In this document: positions 34,241-45,897 of the stretch, in pieces
Layout: every line of letters begins with the position of its first letter
Position numbering within the stretch: position 1 is the first letter of the stretch
NCBI RefSeq assembly: GCF_002994745.2
Contig: NC_037090.1
Location: 29,804,501-29,868,500 of the forward strand
DNA from: Rosa chinensis
Lineage: Eukaryota; Streptophyta; Magnoliopsida; Rosales; Rosaceae
DNA: 64,000 nucleotides
Direction of reading: 5' to 3'
Made by a program: the position numbers and the translations under genes
Notes under the pieces: generated by a model
Databases searched by the model: none
Seen by the model: the letters and a program-made list of their open reading frames with translations, nothing else
What the model was told of the DNA's origin: nothing

Positions 34241-34470
34241 TTTACTTGGGTGTAAAAATGCCTCACTAAGTTCACCCGTGCTGGTAAAGAATAAAAGGAG
34301 AAAGATCCAAAGAAGAAGACCCATGACAGAATAAGAAAGCGATGGGAAGAGAAAGTAAAGGTCACACCAATATCGTTGATGAAATGTATGAGAGTACCCA
34401 AAGCAACCACGGCAGCTACTATGGTTAAGGTAAAAGTTGGGGATGTAAAAGTTTGTCTTTGATTTTCACA
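34241..34470 (-). pseudogene. Unrecognised minus-strand coding fragment right of the Copia element
   Basis: The minus strand is open from upstream of 34410 down to the Copia edge. It reads FTLTIVAAVVALGTL, then a second hydrophobic stretch FLILSWVFFFGSFSFY and SLPARVNLVRHFYTQ. It looks like a membrane protein with two segments. It is interrupted by the Copia element at 34241 and bounded upstream by a foldback element at 34480. I cannot name the family. Continuity with the frame at 22744-22989 is suggested by strand and position but not by a shared reading frame. Confidence 0.35.
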
Positions 34471-34479
34471 AATAGAAAA

Positions 34480-34738
34480 GGATTAATTTCAGTTTACCCC
34501 CCCGGGGTTTGGGGGTGAAATTTCACCCCCTCTACTTTCAATTTTGAATTTTTACCCCCTAAACTTTTCAATTTCAATCAGCCGTGTCCAATTTTTACTG
34601 TTCCGTCCAAATTGGACGTTAAGTTTGACTTTTGAGAGTTATAATGGTCATTTCAACATAAAAAAATTTAAAAAATAAAAAAATAATTGTTTTTTTTTTT
34701 TCTGCTTTTTAGTTTTTTTTTTCTGTTTCTTCGTTTTT

Positions 34739-34770
<32 letters not shown>

Positions 34771-35702
34771 CTGTTTCTTCTTTTTTTTTTTTTTTTTTCT
34801 TTCTGTTTTTTTTTTTTTTTTTTTAATTTTGTCTCCAACCTATACACCACAAGTTATAATAGGTTTATAAAAACAAAAAAATACTCTAGGTAGTTGAAAG
34901 CCGCTCACTGGTCTACGATATTTGTGACATATCTCCGATAAAGTGAAGAATTTAGGATATATCCCAATTAAAGTGAAGAAATATCTATAAAAAATAATTT
35001 TACACTTTATCTGTAAATAAATATCTGTAAAAAATGATTTTACACAGATATTTCTTCACTTTATTGGGGATATACAGATATTTACAGATAAAGTGTAAAA
35101 TCATTTTTTACAGATATTTCTTCACTTTATTGGGGATATATCCTAAAATTCTTCAATTTATTGGATATATATCACAAATATCGTAGACCAAAAATGATTT
35201 TACACAGATATTTCTTCACTTTATTGGGGATATACAGATATTTATTTACAGATAAAGTGTAAAATTATTTTTTACAAATAATTCTTCACTTTATTGGGGA
35301 TATATTCTAAAATTCTTCACTTTATCGGAGATATATTACAAATATCGTAGACCAGTTAGCGGCTTTCAACCACCTAGAGTATTTTTTTGTTTTTATAAAC
35401 CTCTTATAATTTGTGGTGTATAGGTTGAAGACAAAATAAAAAATAATAATAAAAAAAAAAGAAAAAACAGAAAAAAAAATAAAATAAAAAACAGAAAAAA
35501 AATTATATTTTTTAATTTTTTTGTTGAAATGACCATTTTAGCCCTCAAAAATCAAACTTAACGTCCAATTTACCGGAACAGTAAAAATTGGACACGGCTG
35601 ATTGAAATTGAAAAGTTTAGGGGGTAAAAATTCAAAATTGAAAGTAGAGGGGGTGAAATAATGACACCCCCAAACCTCAGGGGGGTAAACTGAAATTAAT
35701 CC
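34480..35702. mobile_element. 1.2-kb near-complete hairpin, Mutator-like, with 9-bp TSD
   Basis: AATAGAAAA flanks both ends (34471-34479 and 35703-35711). The arms, each about 560 bp, start GGATTAATTTCAGTTTACCC and remain complementary almost to the centre, through CAGCCGTGTCCAATTTTTAC and AAATACTCTAGGTAGTTGAA. The centre repeats TTCTTCACTTTATTGGGGAT several times in both orientations. There is no coding capacity; the T/A-rich 'ORFs' at 34668-34893 are low complexity. A transcript would fold into a long double-stranded RNA. Confidence 0.9.
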
Positions 35703-35711
35703 AATAGAAAA

Positions 35712-36411
35712 TATAGTGAAATGATATTCCTTGTTTCTCTTCTTAGTAACTTAAATTTTGTCTTTTTGTAAGAATTTCAACCAAAAAGGAATGGAATTTA
35801 GATTGCAAATTAGGGAGTTTGAATTTCATTCTCCAAAACACATCCTCTGCAACTTTCTAGCTTAATATCTGTATGTAATTATTTTCTTAATTTCTTTATG
35901 TCCAAACTGGTTTGGAAGGGAGCAAGCTCCCCCATGATATACCTTCCAAAAAGTCATTTGTAAAATTTGAGACTTTTTTTTTAGTAAAAATGATAACTTT
36001 ATTTATCAATATATAGTAACATTATAAAGAGACTTGCCACATGATGGCTTGTAAATATAAGCCTTCTACGCATAACGTTATACTTACATTCGCTTGTTCT
36101 CTCATAAATACATAAATTTATAGAGTACAAAGCAAAATAAAAATCAGAATTCCATACTCTAATTTAACTACGTCAAAACTAATGAATGAGTTTTCTTATT
36201 CAGTTTATCAAGTCGAGCCTGCCGCCATATTCAACACCATAATTATTGATTTTCTGCCTTTAGAGAATGAATGCCTCCTAGCAGTAGGCCCATAATGTCA
36301 AATAAAATAAAGCTAAAAGAGCTTTCCAACTATGTTGTCACTGAAAAATAAATCTCATGATACTAATTGTCATCATGCCACTAAGAGGTTGCATCAAGTT
36401 GAAAGCTATTA
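35712..36411. other. No gene seen
   Basis: AT-rich spacer between two transposable elements, with no supported frame. A weak resemblance to 22530-22720 (possible 3' UTR-like DNA) is noted. Confidence 0.3.
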
Positions 36412-36882
36412 GGCCCAGTTTGGTTGACCAAAATGTTACAATGGGAAAATGAATTGTACTAATTTTGCTTTCAAGGATGGAATGGAATTGATTTAGCATT
36501 TCCATTTGTGGTGTTTGGAAGAATTCAAGACTTGAGATTAGAAAATGGTTTGAGAGAATTGATTTGTTAATGATTTTCCAATAATGCCCAATCGAATTAA
36601 ATATGGAAGATTAAAAATGAATGAGTGGAGATAAGAATTATTAATTGACTAGATTTTATGAAGGGCTAAACAAGTAAATTTTCAATTCCATTTAATGAAG
36701 GAATTGAAATACCACACCCTAGATGGTATTTCTATTCCGCCTCTTTTATGAAATTGAACTTTGGTCAACCCATTTATTTTACTTTCCTTTCCAGACTTAT
36801 GACTTAACCAAACATGACAATTTAATGGAATGAAAAACTATTTCACATTCCAGATTTGATTTCCTGGCTAACAAACGGGGTC
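36412..36882. mobile_element. PIF/Harbinger-type MITE, 471 bp
   Basis: Short terminal inverted repeats GGCCCAGTTTG and, reversed, GACCCCGTTTG are flanked by TTA on both sides (36409-36411 and 36883-36885). TTA duplications and a G/C-rich terminus with GTTTG fit Tourist-like MITEs. A hAT origin is less likely because no 8-bp duplication is visible. Confidence 0.6.
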
Positions 36883-37437
36883 TTAAAGGCTTTAATAACT
36901 AAACTTGTAAATAGACAACCAAATTAAAAGGATAGTAGCCCAGTTGGGGCTCAATGACATAGTCCAAACCCAAGTTTCAGCAAGAAAGGCCTGGTCCAGT
37001 TCTAGTCTCCACCGTCCTCTGCAGGGAGATCACGCACAGTCAATGACTGCATCTAGCGCCACCACTGTTGCACCACCTCGGCTTTGCCACCCAAGGGTCT
37101 CGATCAAATCTAAGTACACCAAGCAGACCAAATCCAAACCGAGTTTGGGCCACCCATTGCACCCCACCCTCCAATTATTTTGATGCCGACATCGCCACCC
37201 GATTTAGGTCTCATCCCAGAACCAGACCCATCCTGATCCGCCAAACTCCGCCTCTCGGTACCTATACTCACGATCTGCATCATCTCCAATCAGTTTCAAA
37301 CTTGAAAAACTGACACCCATCACCCTTTGCCAATTGAAACTTATTAATTATTTTTCTCTATATTCAAAAAAAATTATTGAATTTATCTCCGTAATTGAAA
37401 TTTCAAACCACTCATTTTTCACTATCTTTTTTTTAAT
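36883..37437. other. No supported gene
   Basis: Proline/serine-rich frames at 36944-37313 overlap in two phases and show no domain. They resemble degraded GC-rich retroposon DNA. The rest is AT-rich. Confidence 0.3.
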
Positions 37438-37446
37438 TTAAAGAAA

Positions 37447-38260
37447 TGGAGCTTCTATTCAGACCTCCCAAACTAGCATACAGACCTCTCTCATTTTTTG
37501 TAATTTTCAAAATCCTATTTTTTCCTTGAGTTTTTTTTTTTTTTTTTTTGGAATAAGAATCCATGAAATTAATGAGAAACAAAAATAGTTAGAGAAACCG
37601 GTTTAGATATTTTAGAGAGTTTGGGAAGACGGGATGTGGGCGGGGGTCGGGGATGTTGAGGTTGTTGGCGGCGGCAATAAGGGAGGGAGATGAGTTGAGC
37701 AGCGGAAGCCAAGGACCACGACACCAAACTAAAGAAGAGGAAGCAAGTTTCATGCGGTATTAAGCCGGAGACCCACCATAGCTCCACTTCCAAGAGACCC
37801 AGCACACTAAAGCAACTGAAACTAAAGAAGAGTAGGACAACATCTTCATCTTAATTATCTAATAGAACAATTGAATGGACCACTAAGCAATCAACGCCAG
37901 TGGATCAAATGGGTGGTTGACCCATCTATTTGATTCTTAACTCAGTCCGCTCAAGATTCAAACTTCTCACATTGCATGCAAATGGAATTTTTTTGGAATA
38001 ATTGACCATGAAACTCTATTGCGAGAGAAATGGTTTCCCTCACTAATAGACTCTGAAAACGATTTCTAATTATTGATGATATTATCTTCTCTTACGGCAT
38101 TAATTTCAAATGGGTTGCCGGATAAAAAGGGATCGTGCAAAGTGACAAAAAAAAAGGGTGTACAGAGAAGAACTAAGCATGGCAAAATTGGAAATTGTGG
38201 AGAAAAAAAATTTAATAGAGGTCTAAATACTATTTTTATGAGGTATGAATAGAACCACTC
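37447..38260. mobile_element. Mutator-like element, 814 bp, with perfect 9-bp TSD and a captured 5' gene end
   Basis: TTAAAGAAA flanks both ends (37438-37446 and 38261-38269). The ends read TGGAGCTTCTATTCAGACC and, reversed, GAGTGGTTCTATTCATACC, and both continue to a second GACCTCT block. On the minus strand near 37850 an ATG opens a secretory-type start (MKMLSYSSLVSVALVCWVSW) ended by a stop about 30 codons on; a second frame (37569-37805) is Pro/Ser-rich. I infer a captured gene 5' end of unknown origin. Confidence 0.75.
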
Positions 38261-38680
38261 TTAAAGAAAATATTGCAACGCATACCGTCACGTAAGGTGT
38301 AGCTACATACAGGCTCCGGTTGGCTACAGCCCACCCCAAATTTTGAAACAAAACATTAATTTGTAGCTTAATTTTAGTTTAACAAATTAAATATTAAAAA
38401 TCAGCCCAACCCAAATTTTTTTAACTTAGCCCATATGTGGTTTATTTTTATTTTGGGTTTTTGTCCATTTACCCCATTTCTAGGGATTTTTTTCCCACTA
38501 ACCCCATTGAGTTTTTTTAATTCCCTCTTACCCAATACACTCTAAGGGAGTCTTCCCTAATACCCCATTAAGATTTTTTTTTTGTTTTTAATTTTTTTTT
38601 AATACCATTTTACCCCTCACCCCTTATTTACTTAGAGAGAGAGAGAAAATAGAAGAGAGAGAAACCATAGGAGACTTCGC

Positions 38681-38819
38681 CGGAGCCCGTCACCGGTCAC
38701 CGGCCGCCGGATTCCGGCCAACTTTCGCCGGATTCCGGTCACCGGCCGCCGGATTCCGGCCAACTTTTGCCGGATTCCGATCGCCGGCCGCCGGATTCCG
38801 GTCACCGGAATTTGTTGAA
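38681..38819. repeat. CCGG-rich tandem repeat (~42 bp)
   Basis: Repeats of CGCCGGATTCCGG followed by CCAACTTT or TCACCGGC, with two to three full periods of about 42 bp. GC-rich and CpG-dense. Confidence 0.7.
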
Positions 38820-38842
38820 AATCTCACCGGAAAGGTTTTTTG

Positions 38843-39172
38843 GCCCCCAATAGACATCTATTGCCCCCCAATAGACCTCTATTGCCTCCTATTGCCCCCC
38901 AATAGACGTCTATTGCCCCCTAATAGACGTCTATTGCCCCCCAATAGACGACTATCAGCCATGTATTGCCCCCCAATAAAGGAGCAATAGATGTCTATCA
39001 ACCATGTATTGCCCCCAATAGACGTCTATTAACCATGTATTGCCCTCCCAATAGACAATTATCAGCCATGTATTGCCCCTCAATAGACGACTATCAGCCA
39101 TGTATTGCCCCCAATAGACGTCTATCAGCCATGTATTGCCCCCCAATAGACGTCTATTGCCCCCCAATAGAA
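38843..39172. repeat. Minisatellite built on the palindrome AATAGACGTCTATT
   Basis: A 21-22-bp unit AATAGACGTCTATTGCCCCC alternates with a longer variant that inserts CAGCCATGT before ATTGCCCC. About a dozen copies are present, with C-run length changes and point changes (GACAT, GACGA). The 14-bp core is self-complementary. A further isolated copy lies at 39268-39295. It gives rise to repetitive peptides in several frames, which are not genes. Confidence 0.9.
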
Positions 39173-40309
39173 TTTTCGTTTGCTGGAATGAAAATTAATC
39201 TTCCTAAAATTAGACAAATAAAACTTTAATTAACGAAAAAAAAATAAGAGATTACATCAATTTAAAACATCTATTGCCCCCCAATAGTCGTCTATTCCTT
39301 CACATATCTCTCTGTTTAGCCTTCACCTTTTTTTTTTTTTTTCGAGAATGAAACCTTCACTTTCTTGAACCAGTTTCTCTTGCCATTTTTGCTACCTCAT
39401 CTTTCTTCCTCCAATCCTTGAAACTGGTCTTTACAACTTGGTTCTGGGTTTCGAAGACAACCAGAGTAGCAAAGTAGCAGACATGTTGGATCTTAATGTT
39501 GATGTCTCTATCGGAGAAAGAGAAAAGATCTGGGCACCCTATCGGAGTTCAACCGTGAGACTCAAGACCAGACGTCGTCTTCAGCCGGAGATGTCGTTCA
39601 GCGTCTTGGTCCAGATCCGGTCACCGGCGAGCTGACGAGCTGACCAGAAGCAGCGTCTTCAGTCGGAGACGTCGTCGAGCTCATTGCTGGAGCAGCAAGA
39701 GGAAGAAGGCAGAGTGCTCCTCCGCCGGAACTGGAGATTGGAGAGAGAGAGGGAGAAACCAGATGGCACCGGGACTGAGTTCGAAGAGGAGAGAGCGACA
39801 GAGCTTTCATGGCAGAGAGAGAGAGGGAGAGAGAAACCGGAGGGCAAGGACCCAAGGGGATCGGAAACCTTCTTCGCCGGTAAGGTCGCTCTGGACCGCC
39901 GAGGAGGTCGATCTCGACCATCACTCACATCCTCCCCTTCTTCGTTGGCGAAATTTGAAGATCCGTTTCGAACTTCTGCTAGGACTTCTGCACGATCTCA
40001 CTGTTGACTTCGTTTCCGACGACCGGCGACCAGGCCGACGGGGATGTGGCCAGATCGTGAGAGAGAGAGCGAGAAGAGAGAGAGAGTGTGTGTGATCGAG
40101 AGATGAGAGAGAGTGGCATTGATGTAGTTATTTAATTAGGTTGAGGGTAGACTGGTCATTATACTCTAATTTGGGTTAGTGAGAATAAAAATCTGTTGTT
40201 GGGGTAAGTGGGATAACTTTTGCTCATTTTGGGGCTTTTGGTCAAGGACCCAAAAATTTTTTTTGGTTAGATATATGCTATTTCTTTTGAGAAGCAAGTT
40301 GATTATTTA

Positions 40310-40690
40310 TGAGTCTGATGTACCTCATCATGATGTGCAAATACTACTCTCTCTGAGTTATGTTGAGAATTTTTTGAAACAAAAAAATCACAAAGATATC
40401 AAATGATTGATCAGTTGATCCATTTTGTTTTGACTTTGCTGGTTTCTACAACAACTATAGAAAGAGCATTTTCAATTATGAAACATATCAAAATAACATT
40501 GCGCAATAAGATGGAGAATGACTTTTTAGCAGGTAACATGATTATCCATATTGAAAAAGAGTTGGCCAAGAATTATGATACAGATTCAATAATTAAATAT
40601 TTCGCTTCTAGTCAAGAGCGCAGTGTACAATTTGAGTATATGTTCTTTTGTCTTAGACTTTTGTTACTAAATTTTTATCTTATCAATTAG
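40310..40690 (+). pseudogene. hAT transposase C-terminal dimerisation domain fragment
   Basis: A plus-strand frame ends with a stop at 40403 and resumes at once: residues STTTIERAFSIMKHIKITLR, NKMENDFLAGNMIIHIEKEL and a following DTDSIIKYF. This is the conserved C-terminal block of plant hAT transposases of the zinc-finger MYM-like group (usually VSTATTERAFSAMK...LRNKM). The catalytic RNase H-fold and zinc finger are absent, so it is a remnant. Confidence 0.75.
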
Positions 40691-40840
40691 CTATATGATT
40701 ATGTGATATGTGTTCAATTTATGATGTGGTTTAACAAGTTACTTGTAAAACTTAAAAAAAAAAAAAGATTAATAAACTTAATTTTTTTTTTTTTTTAGCC
40801 CATCCCAATCTAAAATCCTAGCTCCGCGATTCACGTTGAA

Positions 40841-42006
40841 TGGTTACATTTTAGCTCTGTCTAGTGTTTCCCCAAACGCAAGTGATTTCAGAATATCTGC
40901 CCTCTCAGTTGGTGGTGAATCATATTATTGGACGGTACTATGTCTCGATCACCACCCCTGCTTCATATGATTGAATGCATGATGGATTATACATTTATAC
41001 ATTCCAAAAAAGGAGGCCAAAACCTAATCCCGTGGGCATATTAATGGCATATCGATCTAAAATGGTTTTCTTTTTCTTCTTCTTTTCCTTCGTTGATTGA
41101 GACAGCTCGAACATGTAAAACTCTCATACAGTTCTCTCTCTCTCTCTATTTATGCATTGTTGGATATTGACAGGTGTCTGCAACACTCGTCGTGAATTAT
41201 ATGTGACCAAAATGGAGGAGCAATTGTGAACTGGTTACATGTGATATCATATAATAGAGCAACCAAGGAAGGTCATCCGATAGCAATGACCGTTGGAGAA
41301 GTTGGCACAGTCCAAATGTAACTAGGACTATTAATGCTTCTGTCACCCCAACTGTACCTCAACAATACTCCATTAATGCCTCCCCCATCTTCAAATTTTA
41401 TTCAGAACTTTATTTTAACCAAAACCCAAAACCATAGCTTTATTTTTCTCACCCTCATTGCACTTCTAGTGAGGAGGAAAATTACAATGCCGGCTCTGCT
41501 CTTGTAGTTTCCGCTCTCAAGGTTGGTGAATTTTTGACTTGTCTGTTTTCTTAATTCGGTACCCTACTTTTTTACAAGTGTTTCTGCAAGTTGTTTAGTT
41601 GGGTAAGATTAGATGAACAACCTAAGACGGAGATAACAAAGATTTATGCTGTTTCCATATTTGGGTTTTCTTGTTTTGGCATTTTCTCTTTGGAACTCAT
41701 AAAGTAAAGATAGAGAGATCACTTTGTAACTTGGCAAAAAATCCTTTTCGTGTTTTGTCTCAGTTTCTGCTGCATTTGGGTAGGAAAGAAGGAAATCTTG
41801 ATTGCTGGGTCTGAAAATCGGAGTGATCAAGGTGCTATTTATTTGGAAGAAAGAGATTACAAATTTGAAGCAAAAGTGTGCATTGGGAGAGGTGGGTTTG
41901 TTGTTGAAATCTTGATTGGTTGAGAAATTTTTCAGCAATTAAAGAACTTATATAGAGCAATTTCAGTTTTCTTTGTAATTGTTGTTGGTAGTGATTTACT
42001 CGAATA
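40841..42006 (+). promoter_or_regulatory. Upstream region and 5' UTR of the glycerol-3-phosphate dehydrogenase gene
   Basis: No ORF of note. A CT run lies at 41131-41148. Candidate 5' UTR intron donors are TCTCAAGGTTGGTG (41516) and TGATCAAGGTGC (41825), a layout common in plant housekeeping genes. The transcription start cannot be fixed from sequence. Confidence 0.35.
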
Positions 42007-45000
42007 ATGAAGATGGTGGGGAGCATTGAGGCTGAGAATGGAAGTTTGCACTCAAATGGGTCTGTTCAGAATTTCAATGGTTTGGAAGAGAAGCTTGATG
42101 AGCTGCGGCGCATTGTAGGCAAGGCTGATGGTGATCCATTGAGAATTGTCGGTGTTGGGGCAGGTGCTTGGGGTAGTGTTTTTGCAGCTGTTTTGCAAGA
42201 TAGCTATGGTCAGTTTCGAGACAAGATTCAAATAAGGATATGGAGAAGAGCAGGAAGGGCTGTGGATAGAGCCACAGCTGAACATCTTTTTGAAGTGATC
42301 AATTCAAGGGAGGATGTGTTGAGGAGGCTGATCAGGCGCTGCGCGTATTTGAAATATGTGGAGGCAAGGCTAGGGGACCGGACACTTTATGCAGATGAGA
42401 TTTTGAAAGATGGGTTTTGTTTGAACATGATTGATACACCACTTTGTCATTTGAAGGTGGTGACCAATTTGCAGGAGGCTGTCTGGGATGCCGATATCGT
42501 GGTAAACGGCTTGCCTTCAACTGAAACAAAAGAGGTGTTTGAAGAGATTAGTAATTATTGGAAGGAAAGAATCACAGATCCCATTATCATCTCTTTGGCC
42601 AAAGGTATTGAGGCTGCACTCAAGCCTCTTCCACATATTATAACTCCCACGCAGATTATTTACCGCGCAAGTATGTTTCTCTCCTCTTTTAAATACAATT
42701 TTTAGTTCTAGCATGTATGCATTAACTTGATTCTTATAGGTAAAGGTTTACAGATACTTTTATTGTAAGGTGGAAAAAAAAAAGGAAAGACTGATAGGAA
42801 GAATTGGTTGAAATAGTTAACCAAAAAAAAAAAGAATTGGTTGAAATATACTTTTAAAATTGCTTACTTGAAGGTTACAATATAAAACTTTAAGCATAGA
42901 TCTTCTATTCATTGAAAGCAATCATAGAGGTAGAATTGGTTGATGACAAGTGATGAATGTTTCGGGAGTGGAAGAAGACTGCAGAATTCTTAGTTTAGGC
43001 TCTACTAGATATGTTTTTTTTTTTTTTTTTTTTTTTCCATTTTTCTAAGGTAGTCATACAGAAACATTTTCTGATCCTTCTTGTTTGTTTGCAATGGTAT
43101 TTCTGTGGAAAAAAGTTTCTGGATACTGATCTCTGTTATGAAATGTTTGCACAAAAGAAAGATGGGTAAACTTTTGAAGTTTTGGTCAGATCACAATCAA
43201 GAAAATCTAATCTATAGAGTTTCCACTTTCCACAATGTCTACCAAACAGCAGGAAAATATTCTTAGAGGTTTTTTTCTGCTGCAAAACAGCCTTCAACAA
43301 AAAAATTGAGTTTGCCAGAGAATCAGTGATATAAACTCAAGTTCTTCTTTGTCATTTTTGCATGACAACGTGAGTGGCTTCGTTTTTTTATTTCTTTAAC
43401 CCCACCTCCACCCTTGATCTCGAACACATGACCTCCGAAGTTCTTCTTAGGGCACTTATGCATGATGAAGTGAACGGCTTCCTTTTTTTTTTTTTTTTTT
43501 GAATAATAAGTGAATGGCTTCTTAAACACCTTAAATCTTGAATGTTAATGTACATATTGCTTTGACAGACCTAATGTAGTGCGAGCAAGTTATGCATTAT
43601 TATCATAGTCCTTTGAATTCCAAATGAGTGAATGACATAAACTGAATCATAGCTCATATAAAACCTTAGGTCACATGCAATCTTGGCCACATTGGGATTA
43701 AACTTCTCATGATTGCAACTTTCAACTCAACATTGCTTGGAAGTTGGATGTTGCAGTGCACTGCTATCTTGCTCTTTTCTGTTAATATTTCTATTTCCAC
43801 TTCATTATTCCCCTTCGTTCTCTAAAATTTTAGCTTATATGTCTGGCAGCTGGAATCCCTCTGGAGAACATACTTTATCTGGGTGGACCAAATATTGCCT
43901 CGGAGATTTACAACAAGGAATATGCAAATGCTCGAATTTGTGGAGCTGAGAAGTGGAGAAAACCTCTGGCCAAGTTTTTAAGGCAACCCCATTTTATTGT
44001 CTGGGACAATAGCGACCTTGTTACGCATGAAGTCATGGGTGGTTTAAAGAATGTATATGCCATTGGAGCAGGTAATTCTCTGTTTCATCATGATCATTAT
44101 AGGGAGGAGATACACAATACCTGGACAATAGATCTTCCTACATCTAAGATCTAATAAAAAGAAATGACTTTTAGGTGTCTTAGGATTAAATGGCCTACTG
44201 GCCTACAAGCAATTTATGGTGTCAATCATGTTAGTGATTTACAAAAGGAGGAAACGTGATTTATAAAGCAACGATGTTCTTATAGACTGCATATGTTATA
44301 GTTGTATTCAGATGACACACTACCAACAGGAGCAAAATTCATTTTTGGTAAGAGAGAATTGATTTCATTAAAATCACAGGTTATCCTGAATGAGACCTGA
44401 CATTACTGGTTTAAATGGCATAAATACAAGGCTCTTCCTACAGAAACAAACATGGAACTCCTTGGATATTGCTGGTGACAAAAATTGGTTCAACAAGTTT
44501 GTGTGCTTTACCCTTCTGACTTGTGTTTGGTTTGTGAGTTCACTAATAATAAAGAATTTTAGGTGATAGCCATAAAAAAGAGAGCCCCTTTTTGGAGTGG
44601 GAAAGTTGAGAACCCTTTCCTTTTTCCAATGTGGAATATGTGGGGTAGCTTGACCAACATATAGCAGGAACAAATACTATAAGTCTATAACAAAGTAACA
44701 ATATTTGGTCCATGTCCTTGTAGAAGCTTCTAGGAATTGTGGTGACCCAATAAGTTATTGCAATTACGTGGATCTTCTGATTGCAACTTATAATCGTCTT
44801 TCATTGAATTCTCGCAGGGATGGTAGCAGCCCTCACAAAGGAGAGTGCTACCAGCAAGTCTGTATACTTTGCACATTGTACGTCGGAGATGATATTTATT
44901 ACTCATTTGCTGGCTGAAGAGCCTGAGAAGCTTGCGGGGCCTTTGCTGGCTGACACATATGTTACCTTACTGAAAGGAAGAAATGCGTGGTATGGGCAAA

Positions 45001-45897
45001 TGTTAGCCAAAGGTGAAATCAACCGGGATATGGGTGAGAACATCAGAGGAAAAGGAATGATTCAGGTATATATTGATAGTAATTTACAGTATCCCTTAAA
45101 AAGAAATAAGATTTATTAATTTCAAGTTACACCATGCTTTGAAGTAATGTACTAATGGAAATGTGTATGCAACAAAGGAAAAATGAATACTATCAAAGCT
45201 TGTAGAAGAGGGAATTAAAATTCAGATGAGGCATATCTGTTTTTAAAGATTGCACATATATTTCATTATATTGAAGTATAAGAGGATTGTTGAAAAATGT
45301 AATTACTCTATATGAGCATTCTGGAAAATCTGGGATTCCTGAAATTTTGCCCCATGTCAATCTGTGGAGGACCTGAAAAGCCAAATGTCTTTTCAATGAT
45401 TTGTCAATAGCTTCATGTTCTTCTAACTTCCAGTTTACTGACCAAAACTGCCCTGAGTGGGTGTATCCTCTGCTTCTAGGGTGTCTCTGCAGTCCAAGCA
45501 TTTTATGAACTTCTCAGTCAATCGAGCCTGAATGTGTTGCATCCTGAAGAAAACAAGCCTGTCGCTCCAGTAGAGCTCTGCCCTATCTTGAAGACACTAT
45601 ATAAAATATTGATAACAAGGTTTCTCCAACTCTCAAATTTAGAGGAGTAATTCTGATTTCTTGTGAGCTACTTCATTTCCATGTCCTTATCACTGAAATT
45701 AATACTTCGCTATATATGCGTATTGTTTGATGTCCAGGGAGCAATCATCACAAGCTATTCTTCAAGCATTGAGGGATGAGAATTTAAATGATCCAAGGGA
45801 ACGCATTGAGATTGCGCAGAGCCATGTCTTCTATAGGCCTTCACTTCTGGGGCAGCCTCTGAATAATTTGAAAGTGCAAGAGAAAGTGGTAACATAA
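42007..45897 (+). CDS. GPDHC1: Glycerol-3-phosphate dehydrogenase (NAD+), cytosolic, five exons
   Basis: Exons 42007-42670, 43850-44071, 44818-45065, 45480-45619 and 45738-45897 join in phase to 477 codons plus TAA, all with GT-AG introns. It interconverts dihydroxyacetone phosphate and glycerol 3-phosphate with NAD(H), feeding glycerolipid synthesis and a redox shuttle. Features: the nucleotide-binding loop [17 protein letters not shown] (about residues 49-65), [17 protein letters not shown], and the catalytic-lysine and substrate region [16 protein letters not shown], then [19 protein letters not shown]. No transit peptide is seen. Length fits the plant cytosolic GPDHC1 group (about 460 aa). 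A second ATG at 42013 ([10 protein letters not shown]) matches the family's usual start better, which would give 475 aa. No lesions are seen; I expect a working gene. Confidence 0.92.

Larger units (their letters stand above)
38449..40262. mobile_element. Probable foldback element carrying repeats and gene-like pieces
   Basis: Left sequence TTTTGGGTTTTTGTCCATTT, TTACCCC, CCCACTAACCCCATT and the reversed right sequence TTTTTGGGTCCTTGACC, CTTACCCC, CTCACTAACCCAAATT share spacing and words, suggesting degenerate inverted arms of about 100 bp. The core holds a CCGG-rich repeat, a palindromic minisatellite, and GC-rich frames (39438-39635 with LDLNVDVSIGE; 39598-40095 in both strands, low complexity). 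A target duplication was not found, so the boundaries are approximate. Confidence 0.4.
38300..40840 (+). mobile_element. hAT transposon remnant split by another element
   Basis: Left DNA (CAGGCTCCGGTTGGCTACAG, AGCCCACCCCAAATTTTGAA) and right DNA (AGCCCATCCCAATC, then ATCCTAGCTCCGCGATTCAC) form a loose inverted pair typical of the ends of plant hAT elements that encode a ZMYM1-like transposase. The C-terminal dimerisation domain of that transposase survives at 40310-40680. The rest has been lost or replaced by the sequence at about 38449-40262. Confidence 0.5.

Noticed and set aside
34668..34893. Lys-rich and Phe-rich ORFs
   Set aside because: They are poly(A)/poly(T) tracts in the arms of the foldback element at 34480-35702, read in two directions.
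38955..39229. Repetitive Trp/Tyr- and Pro/Cys-rich ORFs
   Set aside because: They translate the palindromic minisatellite, and the periodic peptide follows the DNA repeat in both strands.
39598..40095. Overlapping ORFs on both strands (89-110 codons)
   Set aside because: GC-rich, GAGAGA-rich low-complexity DNA within a probable transposable element. No domain and no consistent frame.
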